Shown: one piece after another, positions 1 through 6,774 of the stretch
Layout: each line of letters starts with the position of its first letter
How positions within the stretch are numbered: the first letter of the stretch is position 1
Origin: Burkholderiaceae bacterium
Lineage (GTDB): Bacteria > Pseudomonadota > Gammaproteobacteria > Burkholderiales > Burkholderiaceae
Length of the DNA: 6,774 nt
Assembly: GCA_022701845.1 (NCBI GenBank)
Contig: JAKONS010000317.1
Coordinates: 1-6,774, forward strand
Reading direction: 5' to 3'
Position numbers and translations under genes: made by a program
Notes under the pieces: generated by a model
Database searches by the model: none
Told to the model about the DNA's origin: nothing
What the model saw: the letters and a program-made list of their open reading frames with translations, nothing else

Positions 1-186
1 TACGGCGAGGCGTTCAAGCGGCTGAAGGCCGGGCGCGGCAACGCCATCGCCCAGGCCGAGCGGCTGCGCGACCTGGGCGTCCGGCCGACCAAGAGCTTCA
101 CCGCCAACGCGCTGGAGGGCGCGCTGCCGGATGCCGATCTGTTCGACGGCGACGACGCGGAGCGATTGCCGACGCTGCCCGCCTAG
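1..186 (+). CDS. rmuC: RmuC-like DNA recombination protein, C-terminal end (partial)
   Basis: This is the last 61 codons of a gene that begins before the window, read in frame 1 and ending at TAG. The visible peptide begins YGEAFKRLKAGRGNAIAQAE and continues into RLRDLGVRPTKS. It matches the C-terminal helix of RmuC proteins, where a GRGN(L/A)I.QAE..R.LGV..(S/T)K segment follows the nuclease-like domain. RmuC is a predicted PD-(D/E)XK-type nuclease with a coiled-coil N-terminus that limits recombination between short inverted repeats; neither of those parts lies in this window. After the conserved helix there is an acidic, poorly conserved tail (about residues 40-61). A GC-rich hairpin begins at the base after the stop codon. 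The family call rests on one short but distinctive motif, so it is probable rather than certain. Confidence 0.75.
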   Translation, partial: YGEAFKRLKAGRGNAIAQAERLRDLGVRPTKSFTANALEGALPDADLFDGDDAERLPTLPA

Positions 187-212
187 CCGGCGGCAGCGCC
201 GTGCGCCGCCGG
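187..212 (+). terminator. Hairpin directly after rmuC stop, possible terminator
   Basis: An exact 8-bp inverted repeat, CCGGCGGC (187-194) and GCCGCCGG (205-212), is separated by a 10-nt loop and starts at the base after the rmuC stop. All eight pairs are G-C. No T-run follows (the next bases are GGCCCGGGCGG), so it is not a textbook intrinsic terminator. It could slow polymerase or protect the 3' end of the rmuC transcript. The rest of the 91-bp gap (213-277) becomes A-rich just before the next gene and may hold that gene's promoter, but I see no convincing -35/-10 pair. Confidence 0.4.
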
Positions 213-277
213 GCCCGGGCGGCCGCTTCCTGCACGACAGAACGAAAACAGACAGAAAACCAGAGACGACACCTGCC

Positions 278-1471
278 ATGCGCGCCCAGCTGAATCTCGT
301 CATCCCGATCCAGGTCTTCATCCATTCGACGATGGCCGGCTCCCGGCTGGCCCTGCCGCTGCTGGCGCTGCAGCAGGGCTACAGCGCGGCGGCGGTCGGG
401 GTGCTGGTGGCGCTGTTCGCGCTGAGCCAGGTGTTCCTGGCGCTGCCGGCGGGCCGCTTCGCCGACCGCCACGGCGTGCGCCGGCCGGTGACGCTGGCGG
501 CGCTGTCGTCCTGCGCCGGGGTGGCCCTGCCGGCGGTGTTCCCGGTGTTTCCGCTGTTCTGCCTGGCCGCGCTGATCTGCGGCGGCTCGACCGGGGTGGT
601 GGTGATCGCGCTGCAACGCCATGTCGGGCGCACCGCAGCCGGGCCGAAGCAGTTGAAGCAGGCGTTCAGCTGGCTGGCCGTCGCGCCGGCGTTCGGCAAT
701 TTCGTCGGGCCCTTCGCCGCCGGCCTGCTGATCGACCATGCCGGTGCGGTGCCGAGCGACCTGTGGGGTTTCCGCATCGCCATCGGCGTGATGGCGCTGC
801 TGCCGCTGGTCGCCCTGCAGCTGACGCGCTGGCTCGACGAGCGGGAGGCGGACGCCGGCGCCGCCGCCGCCGGCATGCCCCGGGGCAAGGCCATCGACCT
901 GTTGCGCGCGCCGATGTTCCGGCGGCTGCTGTTCTGCAACTGGCTGCAGTCGTCGAGCTGGGACGTGCATTCCTTCGTGGTGCCGCTGCTGGGCCACGAG
1001 CGCGGGCTCGGCGCCTCGACCATCGGCACCATCCTCGGCGCCTTTGCGATATCGGCGGCGCTGATCCGGATCGCGCTGCCGACGCTCACCGCCGGCCGGG
1101 CGGAGCGCGATGTGATCACCGTCTCCACCGTCAGCACCGCGGTGCTGTTCGCCCTCTATCCGCTGATGCCCACCGCGCTGCTGATGGGCCTGTGCTCGGT
1201 GCTGCTCGGGCTGGCACTGGGCGCGGTGCAGCCGATGGTGATGAGCATGCTGCACCACATCACGCCGCCCACCCGCCAGGGCGAGGCGCTGGGCCTGCGG
1301 CTGATGGTCATCAACGCCTCCAGCGTCGTGGTGCCGATGTTGTTCGGAGCCGCCGGTGCGGTCATCGGCATCGGCGGCGTGTTCTGGCTGGTGGGCGGCG
1401 TGGTGGCGCTGGGCACTCGCGCCGTTCGCGGCCTGCCGCCGGGCGAGGGCCATGCCGAGCAGCGCCCCTGA
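278..1471 (+). CDS. MFS transporter, 12-TM type
   Basis: This encodes a 397-residue inner-membrane protein of the major facilitator superfamily, of the usual length for a 12-helix member (about 400). Hydrophobic stretches run almost throughout, broken by a polar central loop at about residues 185-205 (WLDEREADAG) that separates the two six-helix halves. The MFS loop 2-3 signature is present as GRFADRHGVRR at residues 59-69. Nothing visible fixes the substrate; such proteins export drugs or move small metabolites by proton coupling. The reading frame stays open upstream to 131, but that part overlaps rmuC and is Arg/Pro-rich. The ATG at 278 puts the first membrane helix close to the N-terminus, so it was chosen. 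Its Shine-Dalgarno is weak (GAGA about 12 nt upstream). It converges with the LOG-family gene, with only 12 bp between the two stop codons. Confidence 0.88.
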   Translation: MRAQLNLVIPIQVFIHSTMAGSRLALPLLALQQGYSAAAVGVLVALFALSQVFLALPAGRFADRHGVRRPVTLAALSSCAGVALPAVFPVFPLFCLAALICGGSTGVVVIALQRHVGRTAAGPKQLKQAFSWLAVAPAFGNFVGPFAAGLLIDHAGAVPSDLWGFRIAIGVMALLPLVALQLTRWLDEREADAGAAAAGMPRGKAIDLLRAPMFRRLLFCNWLQSSSWDVHSFVVPLLGHERGLGASTIGTILGAFAISAALIRIALPTLTAGRAERDVITVSTVSTAVLFALYPLMPTALLMGLCSVLLGLALGAVQPMVMSMLHHITPPTRQGEALGLRLMVINASSVVVPMLFGAAGAVIGIGGVFWLVGGVVALGTRAVRGLPPGEGHAEQRP

Positions 1472-1483
1472 GGCGGCGCCGGC

Positions 1484-2347
<864 letters not shown>

Positions 2348-2472
2348 GCGGCGAATTGTCGGGGATGCGCCGTCAGCGCGCATTGGCCGAAGCGGCTATT
2401 CTTTTGCCCGCGCCGCGATGTCTTCGCGCCGTCATTTCCTCGTGCTTCGCATCGCGCCCCGCCGCGCTTCCC
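2348..2472. promoter_or_regulatory. Divergent intergenic region between LOG-family and EntS-like genes
   Basis: These 125 bp must carry the start signals for both divergent genes. It is less GC-rich than its surroundings around 2396-2406, where TATTCTTTT could serve as a -10 for the rightward transporter gene, but no well-spaced -35 accompanies it (TTGGCC at 2383-2388 is only 8 nt away). No Shine-Dalgarno is obvious on either side. Two TTCGC words at 2423-2427 and 2446-2450 are separated by 18 nt, so they do not form a standard PIP box. Confidence 0.4.
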
Positions 2473-3702
2473 ATGACCGCCACCGACTACCGTTTCAAGG
2501 ACCTGCTCGCCCAGCGGGATTTCATGCGTTTCTGGGGCACCCGCCTGTTCGGCACCGGCGCCCAGCAGATGCTGCTGGTGGCCATCGGCTGGCAGATGTA
2601 CGACCTCACCGGCAGCGCCTGGGACCTCGGGCTGGTGGGTCTCTACCAGTTCCTGCCGGCACTGCTGCTGGCGCTGGTCGCGGGCCATGTGGCCGACCGG
2701 TTCCATCGCGGTCACATCGTCGCCACCTGCCTGCTGGTGCAGGGCACGCTGGCGCTGCTGCTGGTGCTGGCCACCCAGGGCGGTTGGGCCGACCGGACGC
2801 TGCTGCTGGCGCTGTCGGTGGTGCTGGGCGGGGTGAGGGCGTTCCAGCTGCCGGCCCAGCAGGCGCTGGTGCCGATGCTGGTGCCGCCGCTGATGCTGCC
2901 GCGCGCCATGGCGTTCGCCACCGGCGGCATGCAGACCGCCATCATCGGCGGCCCGGCCCTCGGCGGGCTGATCTTCGTGGCCGGCGCCAGCGCGGTCTAC
3001 GCCACCTGCGCGGCCCTGTTCATCATCGGCTGCGTGCTGAGCTTCGGCATCCGCTATCCGCGCATCCAGGCGCCGCGCGCGCCGGTCACCCTGCAGACGC
3101 TGCTGGCCGGCGTGGACTTCATCTGGCATCGCAAGCCGGTGCTGGGCGCGGTGTCGCTCGACCTGTTCGCGGTGCTGCTGGGCGGCGCGGTGGCGCTGCT
3201 GCCGATCTATGCGCGCGACATCCTGCATACCGGGCCCTGGGGTCTGGGCGTGTTGCGCTCGGCACCGGCGGTGGGCGCGCTGGCCATGTCGGTGGTGCTG
3301 ACGCGCTGGCCGCTCGACCGCAAGGTGGGCAGCCGGCTGCTGCTGGCGGTCGGCCTGTTCGGGCTGGCGACGGTGGTGTTCGGCCTGTCGACCCACCTGT
3401 GGCTGTCGGTGGCGGCCCTGGCGGTGACCGGTGGCGCCGACATGGTCAGCGTGGTGGTGCGGCAGTCGCTGGTGCAGCTGGAAACGCCGGACGACATGCG
3501 CGGCCGGGTCAGCGCGGTCAATTCGGTGTTCATCGGCGCCAGCAACCAGCTGGGCGAATTCGAGTCGGGCGCCACCGCGGCACTGCTCGGCCCGGTCGGC
3601 GCGGTGGTGCTGGGCGGGGTGGGCACCATGCTGGTGGCGGTGCTGTGGGTGAAGTTTTTCCCGTCGCTCGCGCAGCGCGACCGGATGGTGCTGCCGAAGT
3701 AG
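2473..3702 (+). CDS. MFS transporter, EntS-like (MFS_3 type)
   Basis: This encodes a 409-residue inner-membrane transporter. It has a short polar N-terminus followed by RFWGTRLFGTGAQQM at the start of helix 1. The loop 2-3 signature is GHVADRFHRG at 71-80. The repeat-half signature ETPDDMRGRV is at 337-346, followed by N-x-x-F-I-G-A-S-N-Q-L-G-E-F-E-S-G. This arrangement (ADR.RR after helix 2 and TP...RGRV..v after helix 10) is typical of the MFS_3/EntS branch, whose best-known member exports enterobactin; many homologues are simply putative exporters, and no siderophore genes are visible here. The frame is open back to 2356. The ATG at 2473 was preferred because family similarity begins there and the upstream peptide is Cys/Arg-rich, but no good Shine-Dalgarno supports it. 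A PIP-box region lies downstream, so it probably belongs to a separate transcript from the following genes. Confidence 0.87.
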   Translation: MTATDYRFKDLLAQRDFMRFWGTRLFGTGAQQMLLVAIGWQMYDLTGSAWDLGLVGLYQFLPALLLALVAGHVADRFHRGHIVATCLLVQGTLALLLVLATQGGWADRTLLLALSVVLGGVRAFQLPAQQALVPMLVPPLMLPRAMAFATGGMQTAIIGGPALGGLIFVAGASAVYATCAALFIIGCVLSFGIRYPRIQAPRAPVTLQTLLAGVDFIWHRKPVLGAVSLDLFAVLLGGAVALLPIYARDILHTGPWGLGVLRSAPAVGALAMSVVLTRWPLDRKVGSRLLLAVGLFGLATVVFGLSTHLWLSVAALAVTGGADMVSVVVRQSLVQLETPDDMRGRVSAVNSVFIGASNQLGEFESGATAALLGPVGAVVLGGVGTMLVAVLWVKFFPSLAQRDRMVLPK

Positions 3703-3704
3703 CA

Positions 3705-3724
3705 GAACGCGCACCGGAGCGTTC
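3705..3724 (+). terminator. Small hairpin after EntS-like gene, weak terminator candidate
   Basis: GAACGC (3705-3710) pairs exactly with GCGTTC (3719-3724) across an 8-nt loop, just after the transporter stop. The 6-bp stem is modest and no T-run follows, so termination is only a suggestion from position. Confidence 0.22.
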
Positions 3725-3765
3725 GCCGCCGGTCGGCCCGGCGCGCCGATACGGCAGAAACCGAC

Positions 3766-3790
3766 TTCGCCGACGACAGCGCATCTTCGG
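3766..3790 (+). promoter_or_regulatory. PIP box (hrpII box), HrpX/HrpB-type activator site
   Basis: The sequence reads TTCGC (3766-3770), exactly 15 nt, TTCGG (3786-3790). This fits the plant-inducible-promoter consensus TTCGB-N15-TTCGB (also written TTCG-N16-TTCG), bound by the AraC-type activators HrpX in Xanthomonas/Acidovorax and HrpB in Ralstonia to switch on type III secretion genes and effectors. It lies 89 bp before the next start codon, in the correct orientation, within the intergenic gap. A -10-like element sits at the expected distance downstream. The match is seen directly; that an HrpX/HrpB protein exists in this genome is inferred. Confidence 0.8.
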
Positions 3791-3822
3791 CAAAGCGGGG
3801 GTGACGGCTCTCGCATGCACAA

Positions 3823-3828
3823 AAGAAT
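3823..3828 (+). promoter_or_regulatory. -10-like element associated with the PIP box
   Basis: AAGAAT begins 32 nt after the end of the PIP box. Known hrpII promoters have a -10 of form YANNRT at 30-32 nt. Five of six positions fit; the first base is A instead of a pyrimidine. Transcription would start near 3835, giving a leader of roughly 45 nt. Confidence 0.55.
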
Positions 3829-3867
3829 GGACCTACCTCGGATGCTTCGTCCGACGGCGTCTCTTCC

Positions 3868-3873
3868 AGGAGA
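3868..3873 (+). promoter_or_regulatory. Strong ribosome binding site deciding the 3880 start
   Basis: AGGAGA lies 6 nt before ATG at 3880. It is the best Shine-Dalgarno in the window. In the same frame the upstream stretch runs back to a TGA at 3802 without another ATG. Confidence 0.8.
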
Positions 3874-3879
3874 AAGTGC

Positions 3880-5535
3880 ATGGCCTACCTGCCGACCGGT
3901 TCGCATTCGCAAAATTACCCCCGTCATTTTTCCGGTGGCTCCCCCGGTCCGCTGGGCAAGCCGCCGCTGCGTGGCGGCCCGTCGGCCGGGTCCGCGGTGG
4001 TTTCCCGGCTCGGCGCCGTCGCCGAAGGGCATCCGCTCTTTTATGCCGGTCGCGACGCCGCGCGCGCCGAGGCGCCCGGCAGCAGCTTCAGCGTGGGCGG
4101 GCAGGCGGCGGAGAAGGTCGACACCATCGACTTTCCGGTACACCGCAGCCGCCGTGGCAAGCCAGTAACGCTCGACAGCCAGCGCGGCCGTGTCGTCACC
4201 AGCACCTTCGTCGAGACCGGTCCGGCCGACGCCAGCACCCAGACCGCCCAGCACGACGCCCACAACCATTCGCTGGGCCCGGGCTATAGCCCGACGCAGA
4301 TCTACGACTTCTCCAGCAAGCTGCGCGACGGCGTGCTCGACCAGATGGCCCTGATGGATGCCGCGGGCGTCGACCGCTTCTTCTGGATGCCGATTCCCAC
4401 CAACATCGAAGGCGGCCCGGCCGGCTGCTGCGGCAACGAGGTCGACGGCATCGGCCACACCTACTACATGCCCGACCGGTTCCGCGACAACCGGCAGCCG
4501 CTCACCCTGAACGACCTCGACCAGCTCGCCGAGGTCAAGCAGTACTACAACACCTCGGTCGACTGGCAGAGCGCCCATGTCTGGAAATCCTTGCCGCCCG
4601 ACGCGCAGCGCCGGGTGCTGCTGGCGGTGACCGGCATCAACCTCGACGATCCGCACGGCATCCACCTCATCCAGCGCCTGAAGCGCGAGTACCCCGGCCT
4701 CTTCCATTGGATCGGTGAGATCACCGTCTTCAAGGAGGTGGTCGACGAGCAGAACCGCGGCTTCGTGCCGCGTCTGGAGGTGGATGCGGCGATGCACAAG
4801 TACCTCCGCTTCGCCGCCCGTGCCGGCATGGGCATCACGCTGCATTGCGACATCAGCAGCGCCCGCGAATGCATACGCACCGGCGAGCCCGGCGGCGGCG
4901 AATACCGCGAGCAGCTGCGCGGCCTGTTGCAGGCGCATCCCGACACCACCGTCGTGCTCGCCCACATGGGTGGCTTGGGCAAGTACAGCCCGCCGCCGGC
5001 CGACCACGTGGCCTATCTGCGATCGCTGCTGGAGACCTGTCCCCACCTGCATGTCGACATGTCGTGGGACGCGGTCGCGACCCACTACGCCCCGCACCCC
5101 AAACCGGCCGCGAACCTCGGAGCCGGGCAGCGCGCCGCCTTCGATCCGGTCGCCGACCGCGCGATGCGCGAGACGCGCATCCGCGAGATGGCCGCCTTGA
5201 TCCGCGACTATCCGGACCGTTTCCTGATGGGCAGCGACGCGCTGGTGAGCCGCAACACGCCGTCGCTCACCAGCACCTACGGCATCTACACCAACCAGGG
5301 GCAGGGGCCCGGCACGGCCACGCTGGGGAGCCAGCCGGTAGCCTTGTTCGACTACCTGCCGCAGGACACGCTCGATCTGGTGCTGCGCGGCAACTTCGAC
5401 CGCGTCTACCGCCAGGCCGAAGCCGCCAGCAGGCGCTACGAGCGTGATGGCCTGCAACGCGATCTGGATCGGATCCAGCAGCAGGCAGTGGCCAACGGCC
5501 GCACGCCGAACCACTGGCCCGAGCAGTGGCTGTAA
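3880..5535 (+). CDS. Candidate type III effector with amidohydrolase (Amidohydrolase_2-like) domain
   Basis: This is a 551-residue protein in two parts. Residues 1-120 look disordered and rich in Ser, Gly and Pro, with no Asp or Glu before E49, as is typical of type III secretion leaders; there is no Sec signal peptide or membrane helix. From about 124 onward it resembles a metal-dependent TIM-barrel amidohydrolase. It has H128-x-H130 (in DAHNHS), E280 (WIGE), H322 (LHCD), H362 (AHMGG) and D453 (GSD), the expected strand-end metal ligands and catalytic Asp. HLHVDMSWD (390-397 region) and the closing GNFDRVY (504-510) resemble the 'vD.S' and 'GNa.rlf' features of PF04909-like enzymes. That family includes hydrolases, lactonases, decarboxylases and hydratases, so the reaction is not predictable. 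A Cys pair (183-184) sits in a family-atypical insert, and a basic-acidic helix of about 40 residues ends the protein. A PIP box and strong ribosome binding site precede it; the next gene starts 46 bp later. A secreted enzyme acting in the plant cell is inferred; a cytosolic metabolic enzyme with a long N-terminal extension is the alternative. Confidence 0.8.
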   Translation: MAYLPTGSHSQNYPRHFSGGSPGPLGKPPLRGGPSAGSAVVSRLGAVAEGHPLFYAGRDAARAEAPGSSFSVGGQAAEKVDTIDFPVHRSRRGKPVTLDSQRGRVVTSTFVETGPADASTQTAQHDAHNHSLGPGYSPTQIYDFSSKLRDGVLDQMALMDAAGVDRFFWMPIPTNIEGGPAGCCGNEVDGIGHTYYMPDRFRDNRQPLTLNDLDQLAEVKQYYNTSVDWQSAHVWKSLPPDAQRRVLLAVTGINLDDPHGIHLIQRLKREYPGLFHWIGEITVFKEVVDEQNRGFVPRLEVDAAMHKYLRFAARAGMGITLHCDISSARECIRTGEPGGGEYREQLRGLLQAHPDTTVVLAHMGGLGKYSPPPADHVAYLRSLLETCPHLHVDMSWDAVATHYAPHPKPAANLGAGQRAAFDPVADRAMRETRIREMAALIRDYPDRFLMGSDALVSRNTPSLTSTYGIYTNQGQGPGTATLGSQPVALFDYLPQDTLDLVLRGNFDRVYRQAEAASRRYERDGLQRDLDRIQQQAVANGRTPNHWPEQWL

Positions 5536-5572
5536 GCCCTCGCGGCCATCGCCACAGCATCCTCACCCGATC

Positions 5573-5576
5573 GGAG
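5573..5576 (+). promoter_or_regulatory. Ribosome binding site deciding the GTG start at 5582
   Basis: GGAG lies 5 nt before the GTG at 5582-5584. There is no ATG nearby in this frame, so this site is the main evidence for the start. No PIP box or promoter is visible in the 46-bp gap, which favours co-transcription with the preceding gene. Confidence 0.65.
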
Positions 5577-5581
5577 CAGCC

Positions 5582-6774
5582 GTGTTTGCCCATCCGTCCA
5601 GCCGTTCTGCCAGCCGTTCCACCAGCCTGACCGCCGGCCTGCCGCCGCGTCGTCCGCCTGCCTCCATCGCACCCCAGGCGGTGGAAACCAATGTGCCTTC
5701 GGCGGTGACCGGCGGGCCGCTGTCGGGGCTCGGGCGCATCGCCCGCAAGCTCCGCGTCGTCGATGCCGGCACCGGCAACTTCCTCTACAGCCGCATCCGG
5801 CAGGACGCCGACGTGCCGCACGGCCTGCGGCAGCCGGCATTCGACAGCCTGCGCCGGCCCGACGCTGATGCGGTGCCGCCGCGCAAACTGATCCGCCGCC
5901 GAAAACGTGCGGTGCAGGCAGTCGCGGGCGGTGCGCCCAAGCGATCGGCGCCGGTGGACGACACGGCGGTCAACCGTGTCGACGCGACCGCGTTGTTGCG
6001 CACGCTGTTCTCCCCGGCTGCAGCGGCAGGCGACGAGCGCGATCTGGACAAGCTGCTGCGGCGCCTGATGCGCCTGGCAGTCCCGGGCCTCATGCCGTAC
6101 GAGCGCCCGGTGCTCCTGGCGACCGTGCTGGCGCGGCTTGCATCCGGCGATCCGGTGGCGGCGGCCGGCTTGCTGAAGGCGCTGGCCAGCGCCGAGCCGA
6201 AGGGCGCCGCCTTCGTCGCGCAACGAGCGCTTGCCGGCAGCGGAGGTCCCGGCATCGAATGCCTGCTCGCCTTCGACCGGCACATCCGGCTCTCCGATGA
6301 CCCGGGCCTGGCACCCATCCAGCGCGAGGCCTATGCGGCGCGTATCCAGGTGGCCGGTCTTCTCGGCGACAGCCTGCCGTCCGAATCCCGTCCCGACAGC
6401 CTGGCAGGCTGCATCGCCCTCGCACGGTCGCTGGCGCAGCCGGTCGCGGCAGGATCGGCGCCGGAGGTCGGATCGTTGCGCACCGGTCGCGAACTGCTGA
6501 TCGACGGACTGCTGTGCGCCCAGGCCCTGGTCGACGACCCCGAAACCGACGCGCCGGCGCGGCAGCGAGAGGCCTACCTGGCGGTGCGCAACGGCATCTT
6601 CACTGCGGAAGACCTGGCCACGGCGCAGGCGCGGCTTTTCAAGATCAACACCTACATCGACCGCGCCTCCCGGCGGGGCGCCGGGCGGTTCGGCGATGCG
6701 GTGCTGCGGCTCTTCGGCTATCGGAAAAGCCCCCTGCATGCCCTGACCCAGCTGGGCACCGCGCAGTCGAAGAC
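5582..6774 (+). CDS. Candidate type III effector of unknown family, 3' end outside window (partial)
   Basis: A frame starting at GTG stays open for 397 codons to the window edge. Residues 1-34 are Ser/Arg/Pro-rich with no Asp or Glu before E35 (HPSSRSASRSTS near the start), a composition typical of type III secretion leaders. Residues 36-135 are low in predicted structure and include an arginine cluster, RKLIRRRKR, at 101-109. From about 135 the protein becomes rich in Leu/Ala helices (LLRTLF, LDKLLRRLMRLA, RPVLLATVLARLA), suggesting an alpha-solenoid-like or helical-bundle domain. Around 330-390 there is a run with AYLAVRNGIF, RLFKINTYIDRA and LFGYRKSPLHAL. This gives me a weak impression of large Xanthomonas/Ralstonia effectors such as the XopP/HLK group, but I cannot confirm it and assign no family. 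No catalytic motif or membrane segment is seen. It follows the amidohydrolase gene by 46 bp in the same orientation, so the upstream PIP box probably drives both. The frame call is supported by its ribosome binding site, coherent amino-acid composition and absence of stops. Confidence 0.72.
   Translation, partial: MFAHPSSRSASRSTSLTAGLPPRRPPASIAPQAVETNVPSAVTGGPLSGLGRIARKLRVVDAGTGNFLYSRIRQDADVPHGLRQPAFDSLRRPDADAVPPRKLIRRRKRAVQAVAGGAPKRSAPVDDTAVNRVDATALLRTLFSPAAAAGDERDLDKLLRRLMRLAVPGLMPYERPVLLATVLARLASGDPVAAAGLLKALASAEPKGAAFVAQRALAGSGGPGIECLLAFDRHIRLSDDPGLAPIQREAYAARIQVAGLLGDSLPSESRPDSLAGCIALARSLAQPVAAGSAPEVGSLRTGRELLIDGLLCAQALVDDPETDAPARQREAYLAVRNGIFTAEDLATAQARLFKINTYIDRASRRGAGRFGDAVLRLFGYRKSPLHALTQLGTAQSK
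5598..5627 (+). repeat. 12-bp tandem repeat, 2.5 copies, in the leader of the second candidate effector
   Basis: CCAGCCGTTCTG (5598-5609) is followed by CCAGCCGTTCCA (5610-5621) and a partial CCAGCC (5622-5627). The period of 12 keeps the frame and codes the 4-residue unit S-R-S-(A/T), producing the Ser/Arg-rich start of the protein. Confidence 0.75.

Noticed and set aside
98..1453. Minus-strand open frame opposite the first MFS transporter
   Set aside because: His/Gln/Arg-rich shadow of a clear 12-helix membrane protein on the plus strand.
1472..1483. Shared bidirectional terminator between the convergent MFS and LOG-family genes
   Set aside because: Only 12 bp separate the stops; they hold GC-rich self-complementary words but no stable stem with a T-run.
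2423..2450. Two TTCGC words upstream of the EntS-like gene as a second PIP box
   Set aside because: The spacer is 18 nt rather than 15 and the second word ends only 22 nt before the start codon, leaving no room for a -10.
3722..3726. Another TTCGC at 3722 as part of a PIP box
   Set aside because: The bases 15 nt further on are CGCGC, not TTCGB.
3815..4168. Small open frame starting at ATG 3815 across the effector leader
   Set aside because: It starts upstream of the predicted transcription start, has no ribosome binding site and is Arg/Pro-rich in the wrong frame.
5267..6739. Minus-strand open frame of about 490 codons opposite the second candidate effector
   Set aside because: Arg/Gly/Ala-rich composition without motifs. 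The plus-strand frame has a ribosome binding site, a coherent helical protein and the same direction as its neighbour.

Overview
The window is very GC-rich DNA with tightly packed genes. Its gene content suggests a plant-associated beta-proteobacterium of the Burkholderiales, perhaps Comamonadaceae (Acidovorax/Xylophilus-like). This is inferred from protein character, from a housekeeping block of rmuC, transporter, LOG-family and transporter genes, and from a HrpX/HrpB-type promoter. No rRNA or other taxonomic marker is present, and Ralstonia or Xanthomonas relatives are not excluded.

Left part (1-3702) is ordinary chromosomal content. It holds the 3' end of rmuC (+), an MFS transporter (+), a convergent LOG-family nucleotide phosphoribohydrolase-like gene (-), and a second, EntS-like MFS transporter (+) that diverges from the LOG gene across a 125-bp intergenic region.

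Right part (3703-6774) is the interesting section. A 177-bp intergenic region contains an exact plant-inducible-promoter (PIP/hrpII) box, TTCGC-N15-TTCGG, followed after 32 nt by a -10-like AAGAAT and then a strong ribosome binding site. Downstream are two co-oriented genes separated by 46 bp. The first encodes a 551-residue protein: a Ser/Gly/Pro-rich, acid-poor leader of about 120 residues fused to an amidohydrolase-fold domain with a complete set of metal ligands. The second starts at GTG and runs off the window after 397 codons. It also has a Ser/Arg/Pro-rich leader with no acidic residue before position 35, then an arginine-rich NLS-like cluster, then a mainly helical region of unknown family.

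The simplest reading is a hrp-regulated two-gene unit exporting two type III effectors. One is a probable metal-dependent hydrolase, lyase or decarboxylase with unknown host substrate. The other may be directed to the host nucleus. The promoter, leaders and motifs are seen directly; secretion, host action and operon expression are inferred. No mobile element, tRNA, CRISPR array or integrase was seen.
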